From: Anopheles merus
Lineage: Eukaryota; Arthropoda; Insecta; Diptera; Culicidae
Length of the DNA: 64,000 nucleotides
Direction of reading: 5' to 3'
Assembly: GCF_017562075.2 (NCBI RefSeq)
Contig: NC_054084.1
Location: 37,325,499 to 37,389,498 of the forward strand
The notes below the pieces were generated by a model, which had not been told where the DNA came from, ran no database searches, and worked only from the letters and a program-made list of their open reading frames with translations. Every line of letters starts with the position of its first letter. The stretch's first letter is position 1. This document shows positions 26,559 through 38,202 of this stretch, piece after piece. Position numbers and translations under genes: made by a program.

Positions 26559-28864
26559 TGATCTAGGCCCTAAGAAAATAGAAAATAATAATTTGATTAA
26601 TAATAGTAATGGTTGAATTTCTCCATAAAAACTTTTGAACATCTAATGAATTGTCTTAAAATTCAGCTCAGCCACGAGAACAATCTCGAAGCGAATTAAA
26701 TAACCAAAATTAAAATTACACAACCTATTCAAATCGACCCAACCAACAACTTTGGTTCAAACTCGAAATTAATTTCAGACCCCGAACTCCGCCGAAACCA
26801 AAATGGACACTTTGATTGGCGTTATTTGCCCATTCTCCCGCTGGCCAAGTCCGGCAAATTTAAATCTCCCTTCGCGTGACTTTTAGCATACACATCGCCG
26901 CAGCAGCAGCAATAGCAACCTTATGCTACCATACGGATGCTCTCAGCAGAATTTCACGAGAGAACGAAACGCAAACTCTCTTGCAACTCCGGCGGACACG
27001 GCGGACTCCGGGGGCCTAGCAACCGAAAGCACGAGAGCTCAACATAGCTTCTTCGCGTTACCATAACTACCAGCCTGAATCTCGCCCGCATTTCTTCATT
27101 TTTTTGTTGTTGTTCTTGGCCGTTCTATCCGCGCCACTTCTCCTTTTATCTAAGGACTCTCCTGCCCCCGCGTCTAAGGCTCTCCTGGGCTTCCGGAAAC
27201 CACCACCATCGCGAGAGTGGGCCAAAATTAGTTTCGTCATAATCATCAATCCACCATCCAAACTGTGCAAACTGTGAGTGTGTGCTACAGAAAAGCAGCC
27301 CAAAATGTGTCGGATTGACCACCATCGAGTCTGGCCCAGTAGATGCTGTCTCGCTCTGCCGTTCTATGCTGCGCACCTATACCATCGAATAACCCCCTAT
27401 CCGTTGCAGCCGTCGGCCGGTTGGCATACAGGGGAAGGCGCAATGCTCGGGAAAGGTGTGTGCGTGAGCATAAACGCAAAATCCACATGGCGAAGGGGTA
27501 GGGGGCCGAGGGGGAGATGCAGGAAACATAACCGAAAAACTGGCTCGGGATTCATGTCCCGTTTGTCGCTATCTCGCTTGCTCCCTCGCTTGCTCTCTCT
27601 CTTTCTCACGCTTTGCCATCCGAACGGTGCGGACGCTCTCTCTCGGCCGTTTCGCTTCCACACAAGAATGGCGTTCAACGGCGCGCGGGTTTTGCCTTTT
27701 TTCTCTCTCTCTCTCTTGCTTTATGCTTCATTCCGGTGAGGCTTTTTCCTCCTGAATTCTCGCGGTTCGCACGCCTATCCATCCACTCGGTTCGTCTGCT
27801 TCGGAGCCCAATTTTGGAACAATTAAACCCATCGCTGAACCCATCGCATCCGTGGCGTACAACGGCTAGCTAGCTGGGGGCCGCCGAAAAAAGTGCTTTT
27901 GATAATTGATCACTTCCGAGTTTACGCACAACCCGCGCACCCCGGGCACACAAGCCGTTACATGGTCCCGCACGCTGTTGCCCGATGCTGCTCCAGGCTC
28001 GGTGCTGCTGCTAATGCACACACATACACACACAATCACGCGCACACACACACAGCTAGAGCAAATCCTGTCGGGAGAGGAAACCCGGTTTTTGCAGCCT
28101 TCTTCTTCTCCTGCCGCTTTCCAGCATCCCGTCTGGCACAGCCAGCCAGCCGGCAAGTTGGCAACGAGATGTTTCCCCCCGGTTTTACCTACCTTTCGCT
28201 GCAGCTTTCTGCACCAAACACACGCTCACTGCTTCACTGCGATTAACACGCTACAACACGGTACACGAACAGACGGGAAATTGCACGAAATTCAGTACGA
28301 ACAGGGCAGATTCGAACGCTGGACAGAAGTTTAGCACGAAATTGAAACAAACCGACATGCCATAATGGTGGGCGATGCTTTTATGGCGGTTTGACGTTTG
28401 CCTTCTTTGGCAGCCGCACAGCGTAACCGTTTCTGTCAAATTGTGGACATGAAGATTTTTAGAATGTTTTTGTGTGTGTGTTTTTTTTACATGAAAATTT
28501 ATGATTAATTAAGCAAAACCGTAAAAATTACAATAAAATATAGATAGATGATGCTTGTATACTGTAGTTTTCAAATACTTTTGAAATTGAATTGCAGTTC
28601 AAATTTCGTCGGTTGCCAAATGCGGTTGATCGATTCATCGTTTTTTTTAGATAAATTATTTAGCAATTTTAGTGAACAAATCATGCAGAAAACCATATTA
28701 TAAGAACTTTTACTTGATTTAAAAGTATAATTAACATGAAATAGATTTTTTTGCATAACAAACTATCATTTGCGCACGACCGCAGTTGGCTCCCTTTGCC
28801 ACATCCAGGTGTAAAAATTGTTGACGTTCCCACATCGTTTGTTATTGAAAACAATCTTCGCACC
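26559..28864. other. Upstream region of Not10, no supported gene
   Basis: CT-rich blocks (27545-27640 and 27700-27720), a CA-rich block (28015-28055) and several long but low-complexity frames on both strands are present. The Not10 promoter presumably lies in the last few hundred bases, but I cannot point to a TATA box or initiator with confidence. Confidence 0.4.
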
Positions 28865-30906
28865 ATGGCCGAAACAAGTTCCGCAAAAAAGCCTACCCTA
28901 AACGATCAGGAGCGAGATCTCGAACAACAAGCGTTTATAGAGTTTCAAAAGTAAGTCTAAAAAAGCCCTCTGCGAGCGGATTATTAACTTCCTTTTCCAA
29001 ACAATCCATCTTCCAGAGCCGACTACCATGCATGCTATCAAACGCTGCAGAAGCTGCTCAAAACGCAAGACTCTAACCCGAAGGTGCTACACAACAGGGC
29101 GGTGGTGGAGTTTTACAACAGCGATCTGCGCCGATACGATCAATTCCGTTCCGCCATGATCCAGCAGACCGGGCTGGTCGGTGAGATTCGCACGGTGGAG
29201 GTGAAGGATCGCGAATCGTGCGCGGCCTACGTGAACCAGGCGATCGTCCTGTACCACTTCAAGCAGCCGCTGGCCGCGCTCAAGATCATGCTGGCCGTGA
29301 TGGCCCATTTCGACCGGCTGGATGACTATCTGCTGCGCCGGGCCGGCATCTTCACCGTCCATCTGCTGCTCGACACGAACCAGCCGAAGAAGGCGAACCG
29401 GCTGCTGGGGATGCTGCAGAACCGGCTCGGCATACAGGTGTACGCGATACTGAGCGACTCGGACGAGGACGAGCCGCTGATCGATAACGAAAGCAGGAAG
29501 GACATCTCCGAGCTACAGTTCGAGGAGTTCCGCAAAGAGTTTCGCCTGATACTGATCCGCTCGAATCTGCTGAACGGCAAGAAGAACATGTCGATCCCGC
29601 TGGAAGACACGTCCGAGTACTCCATCCTCAAGGGGCATCAGTACTTTCTCGGCAACGATTATCAGATGGCGGCCAAGGAGCTGTCGAAGCAGTTCACCAA
29701 CGAGCCGGTCAGCGTGAACCGGCACGGCGAAGATCAGAACACGATACTGGCCAACAACATGGGCGTGATACACTTTTCGGTCAAACACTACGCACTGGCG
29801 GCACGGTTCTTCCAGCAGGCCCTGCTGTTCGACAAATCCGCCACGGAGGATACGTCCACGGAAAGGGTGGAAGGGTCGCCGCTGTACTGTGTCGGTGCTA
29901 CCAAGCGGCCGGAGATACTGTACAACCACGGGCTGGCACTGTTGCATCTGCAGCGCCCGAAGGAAGCGTTCGAGTGTATGCTGATCGTGCTGAACTCGAA
30001 TCACAACAATCCGCGCCTCTGGCTGCGGCTGGCCGAATGCTGCATCATGGTGCACCGGCAGGAGAAGCAGGCGCAAAATGCCAGCATCTGCCACGGCACG
30101 GTCGGGTGCGGTGTGCACCGGAAGTACGTGCTGAACCCGTCGCCCAAAACGGCCGTCCCGGAGGGAGATCAATCGTTGGCCATTCCTGCCACGACGCTCG
30201 AGTTCGGGGCGCTCTGCTTGCGGAACGCGGTCGCGCTGCTGGAGTACCACGAGCCGGAGCTGATCCGGCAAACCGAGAGCAGCGATAAGTCGGTCGCCTG
30301 GGATAAGGTATACGAGGGTGTACCTTGCAATCCTTCCCTGCCGATGAAGCTGGTCTCATTCAACAAGCTCAAGTGTGCGGTTCTGGCCGCGTACAGCTAC
30401 GTGCTGAATACTCTCGGCGAGTACAGTCTGGCGCTCAAGTATGCGAAGCAAATGTTGGCCATGAAAGATTTGCCGCAATCGTATCTGTAAGTACAGATGG
30501 TACATTAAACAGCTTACAAACGAATAATTGCTCTACATTACACAGATTACTCTCGCATATGTACGCGGCGGAAGCGCTGATCATGATGAACCGACCGTTG
30601 GAAGCCATCACGTACCTGGAGCCCAAATTCATCACCGAACTCGCCGGCGATGACTTTGGAATGCGTGCCTCGCCGCACTGGAACATCAATTCGGCCGATG
30701 CGGCCCGCTCCGTGATGCACTACAACCGGGCAGTCGTGTCGTTCCTAATCGGAGACTACGAACAAGCGAAAATTGCGATGAGCAGCTGCAACCACCCGTT
30801 GGTAATGCCGTATCTTAAGATGCTCAACGTCTACCAGGAGCTGCTGCTGGGAAACTACGACAAGGTGCAATTACTCATTCGGTACGATACGCCGCATTTG
30901 ATTTAA
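28865..30906 (+). CDS. Not10: CCR4-NOT transcription complex subunit 10 (CNOT10/Not10)
   Basis: Three exons, 28865-28950, 29017-30486 and 30546-30906, joined by GT-AG introns of 66 and 59 bp, give a 638-residue protein ending in TAA. The ATG at 28865 sits in a good context (CACCATGG) and opens MAETSSAKKP. The protein is built of helical TPR-like repeats, for example around residues 98-125 (YVNQAIVLYHFKQPLAALK), 231-260, 272-301 (NNMGVIHFSVKHYALAARFF) and 330-355 (LYNHGLALLHLQRPKEAF), with an acidic linker near residue 175. Length and repeat pattern fit CNOT10, which in animals pairs with CNOT11 and docks on the N-terminus of the CNOT1 scaffold of the cytoplasmic mRNA deadenylase complex. It has no catalytic residues. 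Exon 2 is noticeably more GC-rich than the surrounding intergenic DNA. The family call is from recalled similarity, not a search. Confidence 0.93.
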
Positions 30907-30991
30907 ATCGTGCGTGTAGCATGCAAAGTAAACAGTATACAGTTTGGCAAACTGTCCCTTTGGTTCCACATAAATACCATCCGAAGGGAAA

Positions 30992-30997
30992 ATTAAA
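30992..30997 (+). terminator. Possible Not10 polyadenylation signal (ATTAAA)
   Basis: The common variant signal ATTAAA lies 86 bp after the Not10 stop codon. No canonical AATAAA is seen between the stop and about 31.8 kb. The assignment rests on position only. Confidence 0.35.
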
Positions 30998-31639
30998 ATC
31001 TCGTTGCGCTTGCACCTGTAAATAACAGCATTTGTAACGACCATTTCAAAGCGAACCGTTTTGACAGTAATCATACGCAGAGTGACCAGAAATATAGATT
31101 TATCTGTATCCCTACCGATTTTCGATATGCCTACCGATACACAGATGATTACCCTAAAACTACCGATATCATCCCAACGAAAATTACAGATTTTTATAAT
31201 TCTTATCGAGAAGTTAAAAATCCATTTCTCAAATGATTTAATGCAGTAAACTCCATATGATATATGGAAATCACTAACGACCAAAATCAGAAGTCCAACA
31301 GTGACAACAAAGACCCGTGTCTGTACTTCATTAGGTGCGGTCTAATTGTGATGACTTTCCGACCAAAAATCTCTATGAATGGTCGTGTGGTCAGATACAT
31401 GAGTACCCGACAGACAAAGAGAACGAAATTTTCAGGCGAGGGGTAGGTAGAAACACGCGGTGGGGGCCCGGCCCAAGATCGGATCCGAAGTCCGTTGTTT
31501 TGGGCTCGAAATTAAAAATGGCGGATGGAGCGCTACCACGGAGAGAATGCGCTCTCTTGCTTACCTTTAAAATACACGAGGCGCTCTCGCTGTAAAGAAC
31601 GCTCGCTCGCGCTGTTTCATCATACCCCTTCCTTCCCGT

Positions 31640-31740
31640 TTCTTTCGGCTTGCGCTGCGCTGAGCTGGTACCCCCTCCCACTTGATTCCAGCGAATTGCG
31701 CTGCACTGGACTGACACCCCCTCCCACTTGTTTCTTTCGT
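31640..31740 (+). repeat. Short tandem duplication around CCCCCTCCCACTTG
   Basis: Two adjacent units of about 47 bp each contain GCGCTGCRCTG then CCCCCTCCCACTTG, the latter at about 31671-31684 and 31718-31731. They sit between the Not10 and QC genes. No function is apparent. Confidence 0.5.
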
Positions 31741-32115
31741 AGCACGCTGTGCGCTTCATTCGGACTTGGTGCACCCGAATCAAAACAAAAACTTGAACAC
31801 ATTAAACTTGGTTTATATTTTATCACTTTTATTGCAAATAAAGGGGCATTTTCGCACATAGCTTCACACAATCTTGCCACAAAATCACACACATTATTTA
31901 TATTTAAAAAATCGTCTTATTTAAAATAGCCGTCTAACTGCATGAATACCTTTGTTGCTGTTCAATGCAGTAAAAAAATATTGAAATCCCAAGTGCCACA
32001 AATCCACTAAACGACCACTAAACGGCTTCTAAACGACTCAAGTTCTCTACCTAAACGGAATATAGAAAGACTTCGTTTAGCAGACGCCAAACGACTCATT
32101 CATTCTAAAAATAGC

Positions 32116-33246
32116 AAAAAAGCTGGTGGCGCTATCTGTTGGTGGGATACCCCAACCAGTTAAGCTTCATCGCTTGGAGGAGAGCTTTCTCATTTCCTCT
32201 GTACTGTTGTATGGTTTCGCATTGAAGTTATGCATCGCTAGAACTAGAACGGCGATACGATTGTTTAAATACTAAACTCCAACGGAAACCACCAGCACTG
32301 AAGCAAGTGAGATTTGAGCAATGGTCATTGGTGTTGATATCCACGTATCTAACCACACGACCATTTATATCGATTTTTGCTCAGAAAGTTAGAAGGCTAT
32401 ATAGGTCATAATAAAATGCAACTTGTCGAAACACATTGCAAGAAAAGGATAGCAATATAATGATGAGTTGTAATACGCCATCTATTTATCAAACCAATGA
32501 AGCTGTGGAGCTTTCATTTTTTTTCTATGGATATTCAATTTTCCAGTCGTTTAAGCTTAATCTGTGGCGCTTGGGATAAAGCAGCGCAAATCACACATTT
32601 AAGATAAATGGTGAAAGAAAAGCGCAGCTTCATTTCAATGTGCACAACACTTCAACACTTAGCGAATCTTCGATTGCCCGGGACTTAGGCTAACACGCGC
32701 GCGGCCTTTCACGGCGAACGCTTGAGCTGAACTGACGATTTCGTGTGGTGGCAAGAAAAGGAGCGCACAGAGGAACACTCGCTGCACTAGTGCGAGCGAG
32801 ATACCGATAGCCGCATGCCGCTGCGAGAAAACCAAACTGAGCGCGCAGGCTGAAAGTGAACGCACACATTCACACATGTGTAATTGTGTGAGTGCAAAAA
32901 CTGTGTAGAAACCAAAACACGCTCGCGCCTCCGCGTAATTCCGCGTATTTCCAACCGTCTCCCCATGCTTCTACATGCCCCTCGCCTGAAAGTCGCACAC
33001 TTTTTCATTCTCATTGCTAGTAGGGTATCAACACCATCGACCATTATTCAAATCTAGCTTGCTTATGTACAAATGGTTCACATTGGAGTTTAGTATTTTA
33101 AACAATCGTATCGCCGTTCCAGTTCTAGCGTTGCATAACTTCAATGCGAAACCATATAACAGTACAGAGGGAAGGAGAAAGCTCTCAAAGCGTGGAAGCT
33201 CCACTGGTAGGGTATCTCATCAACAGATGGCGCCACCAGCTTTTTT
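32116..33246. mobile_element. Foldback-type element with ~225-bp inverted arms
   Basis: The left arm (about 32116-32343) and right arm (about 33023-33246) are reverse complements at roughly 85-90% over most of their length. Both arms contain GCTGGTGGCGC, GGTTTCGCATTGAAGTTATG, GGCGATACGATTGTTTAAA and GGTGTTGATA in the same order. The unique interior is about 680 bp, with no credible reading frame. No target duplication is clear at the outer ends, which are A/T-rich. Two inverted insertions of one shorter repeat would look the same. Confidence 0.72.
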
Positions 33247-33771
33247 TTAAACTGTCACCCGCTGTGGGTGTTTCCATACATTTTCAGAAAACGCACGCAC
33301 GCTCTCAACAGCGATTACTGCTGCCTAAGCGACTTTAATAAAACATGTATAAAAAACGTGTAAAAACGTGTAATAAAAAAGGATGTATTTTTCCGTGTAG
33401 ATTACAACTCTTTCCCTCTCCCTCCGCTCCACACTTCATAACATAGCGAAAAATATCGAAAAACAATTGAAACTCTTACCGAAAACTACCGATAAAATGT
33501 TGATGCTCCTACCAAAAACCGCTTAATAAATCTGGCCACACTGATCATATGATCATCGTTGACGTTTGGTAAACAACCTCTCTTCCCAGGCGGGGTAATT
33601 TTCGTGGAACAAAAGTCACAACACTTCTGGGAAGGAGGGTCACAATCGGTTCGTTTGTTTAGCGATAGAACCTACCCTCAAAAGCGGTAGCGGGCGGTCG
33701 TGCTTCTAATCGCACCTTTTCGTAACCGCATATCAATCAAGAAAGGGGAAGGGGTTAAAGGTGTATTTGCA
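33247..33771. other. QC upstream region
   Basis: This is the 525-bp interval between the foldback element and the QC start codon. It carries CTACCGATA (33486) and a motif-1-like word (33533-33544), and probably the transcription start. No coding signal. Confidence 0.4.
33533..33544 (+). promoter_or_regulatory. Candidate motif-1-like core promoter element upstream of QC
   Basis: TGGCCACACTGA resembles the dipteran core-promoter 'motif 1' (YGGTCACACTR) with one change. It lies about 230 bp upstream of the QC start codon. A CTACCGATA word lies about 45 bp further upstream at 33486. No TATA box is obvious. Placement and resemblance are all the evidence. Confidence 0.28.
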
Positions 33772-34870
33772 ATGCCACGCGTACATATCATACTGCTCGT
33801 GTTTACGATAGCGCTTCTCAGCACAAATGGCCAGAACGCGAATTTGAAGAATGCGGTAAGTCTGATGCTCATCATGTGAAAGTGCCTTAGACCTTGACCA
33901 ATCTCCAATCCCCCGTTTTGTGTGCTTGCAGCAAAAGCACACCGCCACCCCGATGTCGGTGGGCGGCCTTCATCAGGTAGCCGTCGATCCGATGACGCTT
34001 CTGCCCGAGGCCTTGGAAAATCTGCTCGTCGAGCGGGTGGTCGGAACGCCAGGCCACGAGAATGTGAAAAACTACATCGTGCAGCAGATGCAGCGGCACG
34101 GCTACACGGTCGAGCTGGACGAGTTCGATGAAACCGTACCCATCCTGGGGAAGCTACGGTTTGCCAACGTGATCGCGTCTCTCAACCCGAACGCGGCACG
34201 CAATCTGGTGCTGGCCTGCCACTACGACAGTAAATACTTCCCCGGCAAACAGTTTATCGGAGCGACCGATTCGTCCGTGCCGTGCGCGATGCTCATTACC
34301 ATGGCGTCCCTGCTCGCTCCCCACCTCGAGTCCATCAAAGCCAGGAAGGAACTGAATCTGCAGTTCATTTTCTTCGACGGCGAGGAAGCATTCCAGAACT
34401 GGTCCGAGCGAGATTCGCTCTACGGTGCACGCCACCTGGCCGAACGGATGGAGCGCGATGGTACGCTGCAACGGATGGACATGCTCATGCTGCTCGATCT
34501 GCTCGGTACGCCCGAGCCAAACTTTTACAGCTACTTTGCCGAGACGGAAAACTGGTACGTGCAGCTAATTTCCGCCGAACGGCGGCTGGATGAGCTGGGC
34601 CATCTGGAGAACTACAGCACGAGCAGCGTGTCGCCGACCCAGAGGACGATCGCCTACTTTAAGCCCGCCTCAGTGTTTGCGGGCATCGAGGATGATCACA
34701 TACCGTTCCTAAGGCGGGGCGTGCCCATCCTGCACGTCATTCCCAGCCCCTTCCCCGAGGTTTGGCACAAGCTGGAAGATAATGCGGACATCGTGGACGT
34801 ACCGACGGTGCGCAATTTGGTGCGCATATTTTCCGTCTTTGTGCTGGAGTATTTGAACGTGCCGTTATGA
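33772..34870 (+). CDS. QC: Glutaminyl-peptide cyclotransferase (glutaminyl cyclase), secretory pathway
   Basis: Two exons, 33772-33855 and 33932-34870, with a 76-bp GT-AG intron, encode 340 residues. Exon 1 (28 codons) is almost entirely a signal peptide: a hydrophobic run (HIILLVFTIALLSTNG) follows MPRV. Exon 2 carries the M28-like fold of zinc-dependent glutaminyl cyclases, which turn N-terminal Gln (or Glu) of secreted peptides into pyroglutamate. Visible signatures are the CHYDSKYF strand, zinc ligand Asp141 in GATDSSVPCAM, the Glu179-Glu180 pair in FFDGEEAF (general acid/base plus zinc ligand), Asp217 in LLDLLG, DDHIPFLRRGVP, and zinc ligand His307 in VWHKLEDN. All expected active-site residues are present, so the enzyme should be active. 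Likely substrates are neuropeptides and other pGlu peptides (inference). The symbol follows Drosophila usage. Confidence 0.95.
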
Positions 34871-35114
34871 CAGTCGCATGATGAATTCTAGAACATGCAG
34901 CACCATTCCTTTCGGGGCAGTATGCGTACTTACACGCTTGGGGCTAATTTTATCTCTTGTTTTTGAGCGATTTTTAAATAATTCATTACGGTTTCTTATC
35001 GTGAAGGATGCAAAAAAAAGAAAAGAAGGAAAACACCAATCTTACTGTTTAATGGGTCTTTTCCCCCCTTCCAAGCGTACTACATATCTGTAAAAAAATG
35101 TAACACTTTTGTGC

Positions 35115-35120
35115 AATAAA
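35115..35120 (+). terminator. QC polyadenylation signal (AATAAA)
   Basis: Canonical AATAAA lies 245 bp after the QC stop codon, in AT-rich sequence and followed by a TTGTTGAACA stretch and a GTGTTTAGG stretch. This is a plausible 3' end for the cyclotransferase transcript. Confidence 0.6.
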
Positions 35121-35701
35121 TACAAATTGTTGAACAATCATAGAAAATGGTGTTTAGGAGACCTTAAAAAAAAGCCGTGGTTATGGCAATTCTGGTTCTT
35201 TTTTCGTTAAAAAAAAATAAAGCCACAAAACATTTACAATTGATCGCAAAACCTGGTGTACAGCAAAGCGGATTAGTGGAGCGTTGTTTGTCCACAACTA
35301 ATCGATGCCCTTCATGGTTACCGGTTGTGATGCACGTGGGAACGATTTTAATCGGTGCATTGTTGTTATCGCCATTCAACACGCACATGGTTTAGTTTTA
35401 TTTGCATGTTGCTGTTTACACAGATATCCATAAGATATTCAAACACGATTTATTTGCAGTAAAGCAAAAAAAAAAAAGATTAAATAATCTATAATATTGA
35501 GAATAATGACCATAGCATTGAAAAAGCTAACCCAATCCACCAACAACAAACACCAAAGTCAATGAAAATTAATTTCGAAAGTTGAAAAAGTTCTTTATTT
35601 CGTGATTTCGGCGCTTCCTACGCTGTGAACCAGCATTGTATCTATTGTGAGAGGATAAGAAAAGCGGACCAAAAATTGTCAACGTATTTCAACGACTTGC
35701 A

Positions 35702-35707
<6 letters not shown>

Positions 35708-35740
<33 letters not shown>
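35708..35740. repeat. (CT)n microsatellite
   Basis: Uninterrupted CT repeat following a C7 run, between the convergent QC and SGPP genes. Confidence 0.95.
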
Positions 35741-35744
<4 letters not shown>

Positions 35745-36760
35745 CCTCTGCGTTTACCAGCTTTTTCGACCGTTATGAGAGTGAGCTTTACTACTTCCAC
35801 TTCGTCTAAACACTAAACACCAAACAGTACCTGTATTGTGTACGGTTCCTGCCTATGTGGTGCCCTCTTTCTGTTGCCCTCGTTTAGACTAGAATACTTT
35901 GCAAAACCGTGGTGCCACACGAAAGAACGATCGCCCCAAATCGAATTGCTTCTCCACTGGCAGTAATGCTGAATTGTTTCGTTTTGTTTTCACTCAATTG
36001 TGACGTTGTTTTCTTTTTGTTAAGCTCTGGTAGTAGGTTTTTCCCTCATGACGGAATAGGATCATGCGTTTTTGACCGCTTCTAACACTAACACTAAAAA
36101 AGCAACCGGTACCACCACTCACCAATACGCCCGTGTTACCAACCATCTTGCACGGAAGCACTTGGAAAGTGTCGGGCCAATGTTAAAATTGCTTTTTATT
36201 TTGTGTGAGAGCTTTATCTCACTTGTTCGACTGCTCTACCCTTAAGCGTACAATGCTTTTCTAATGCGTTTGTTTTTTACTAAATGTGAAAGAGAAAATG
36301 CGAGAAGCGGATGCGTTTAGTGCTAGCAATTCTATTCAGTAATTCATTTGCATTAAATTACGCGTAAAGATTCAACTGGGAAAAAACAACATTTCAGACC
36401 TGGCTAGACCTAGTGGATTCTGTTTTTTTTTTGTAGTTCTTGATTTGTTCTTGATTGCAGGATGATAAGAAAAAAGAATAGGACTATGATAAAGAGAGTG
36501 GAGTAAGGTGTGCGAGATACTGAATAATGCAAGTAAACCGGTACCGTTCATTTTGCCGGTACCGAAGACTTTCCTGGAAGAAATATGATTTAGGTTCATA
36601 TGTATGTGATGCTACTCGTTTGCTAATTTCTAAACTACTCTCACTGATATCGATCGTTTTTTCTCATATGGATGGAATGTGCGATGCTTTCTTTTTTTGC
36701 TACGCTAGACACCATACACTGTCGCGTGCGTGTGGGTGCTCTGGATGGCTGGAATGGGGT

Positions 36761-38202
36761 TTAGATTTCGGTGTAGAAATCGGGCCGGCCGATGTTGAGC
36801 AGCTTAAACACGCTCGGCAGCAGGTACTGGGTGTTGAACCCGATCACACCGTACGTGAACAGCTTGTACGACAGCTCGACGATGATTTTGTTCTTGTTCT
36901 CGAGCGTATCCTCCGACTGGCGCAGTTCGTTCTTGTCCCGCCCCAGTATGAAGCACACGAACGCGTACGAGATCGATTTGGCAAAGGCACGGGACGCAAC
37001 GATGCAGCACAGGCCGAGCACGGTGCGGAGCAGCAGCAGGCCGAGCATGCTGTAGGACGGCCAGATGATTTCGTACGGTGGTGGCTGCGCCGGTTGCTGA
37101 AACTCGCCCAAATGGTAGTGCAACCAGGCGCCGAGCTCGATGCCAGCGCAAACGCTTACCGTAAGAGCGGTATCGCCACTGGGGGGGAAAATAAAGGGAC
37201 AGATATTAATATAGAAAAGAAAATTCCTTCAGTGTGTTGTAACGTACCGCGTTGGGGTCCATTTACCCGGATCGGGATAAAACACGATCAGTAGTATCGA
37301 TATCGAGAGCACGAATATTGGCGACCAGCGGGAAGTCACTATTACAAGGTCCAATCGATCTACGATCGGAATTAGGGGGATCATCAACAGTACGACCAGC
37401 ACCAGTCCTGCGACAATGTCCTAAAAATAGACCACGTGTAAGAAATGTGCAAGGGACAGTGGGGCATGCTGCCCAATACTAACCAACACACTGTGCATGC
37501 CCAGGTACACCCGGCTAACGCAGATCACGGCACACCATACGCAAGCAATGGCCAGCCCAACCGGCATCGAGTAAATGTACCGATCGTACGTGTAAATCAG
37601 CACCGAAAACGGAATGGCGACCGAGACCATCGCATGCGTCGACGGCATACCGTACTCGAGGCCCCATTTCTTCTGCAATCGTGCCGCTGGATAGCTTGGT
37701 CTTGGCCATCGAATAATGTCCTTAAGGCTTTGTCCTGCAAAAGGGGTGGGAGAAAACCCATTTTGCATTACTTCCATCGTGAGCCAGAGTGAGCAACTCC
37801 AGGGTGTGATCCGAGGAGGGGTGGTGGTGGTGCCCTACCTACGTACATAATCGCTGACCATAGCATAACCACCCGCCGGCCTACCGCGCTGTCGATGTTC
37901 CAAAACCAGAACGGGATAAACGTGGCGTAGAACAGTTCGTCGCCCAGCTCGGTGCCGATGATAAACAGCACGTACCAGAAGTAATTCGTCACCCGATAAG
38001 CATTATCATTGTCATCGATCTTCTTCTCGGCGGTGTACCCATTGCCCGGTGGCGCACCTTTTCCGTTTGCCGTACTACCATTGCCATGTGCTGGTTTTGC
38101 CGCTTTGGGCGGGGGGACTTTGCGCAGATACTCGATGCCGAAGTATTCCTGCACCTTCACGACCAGCTCCGGGCTTTTGAGGTACTCGAGGAATGGATGC
38201 AT
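36761..38202 (-). CDS. SGPP1: Sphingosine-1-phosphate phosphatase (SGPP family, PAP2 superfamily)
   Basis: Four minus-strand exons, 38202-37839, 37734-37484, 37420-37248 and 37178-36761, have GT-AG introns of 104, 63 and 69 bp and encode 401 residues. The start is the first in-frame ATG (MHPFLEYLKSPELVV) after an in-frame TAG 30 bp upstream. After a Pro/Gly-rich linker, a hydrophobic block starts near residue 73 (FIIGTELGDELFYATFIPFW). The three phosphatase motifs follow: KDIIRWPRP at 126-134, MPSTHAM at 151-157 with His155, and SRVYLGMHSVLD at 195-206 with the nucleophile-type His202. The C-terminal half has several further membrane segments. The family dephosphorylates sphingosine-1-phosphate in the endoplasmic reticulum membrane. 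Exon joins restore the expected family sequence (MYVGQSLKD; HSVLDIVAG). A minus-strand AATAAA lies at 36200-36195, about 560 bp past the stop. Confidence 0.93.

Larger units (their letters stand above)
30907..32115. other. Not10-foldback intergenic region
   Basis: No gene. Four CTACCGAT-like words cluster at 31110-31185, next to GAGTGACCAG at 31080, a reverse motif-1-like word. A diverged tandem duplication of about 47 bp (CCCCCTCCCACTTG repeated) lies at 31640-31740. Confidence 0.4.
34871..36760. other. Convergent 3' intergenic region between QC and SGPP
   Basis: It holds the QC polyadenylation signal, a (CT)n run at 35708-35740 and, for the minus-strand phosphatase, an AATAAA at 36200-36195. 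Two CCGGTACCG words lie 18 bp apart at 36538 and 36556. No gene. Confidence 0.5.

Noticed and set aside
29513..30271. 252-codon minus frame
   Set aside because: Antisense shadow of Not10 exon 2, caused by GC-rich codon use.
36527..37294. 255-codon plus frame
   Set aside because: Antisense shadow of SGPP exon 4 and part of exon 3, both of which splice cleanly and show family motifs.
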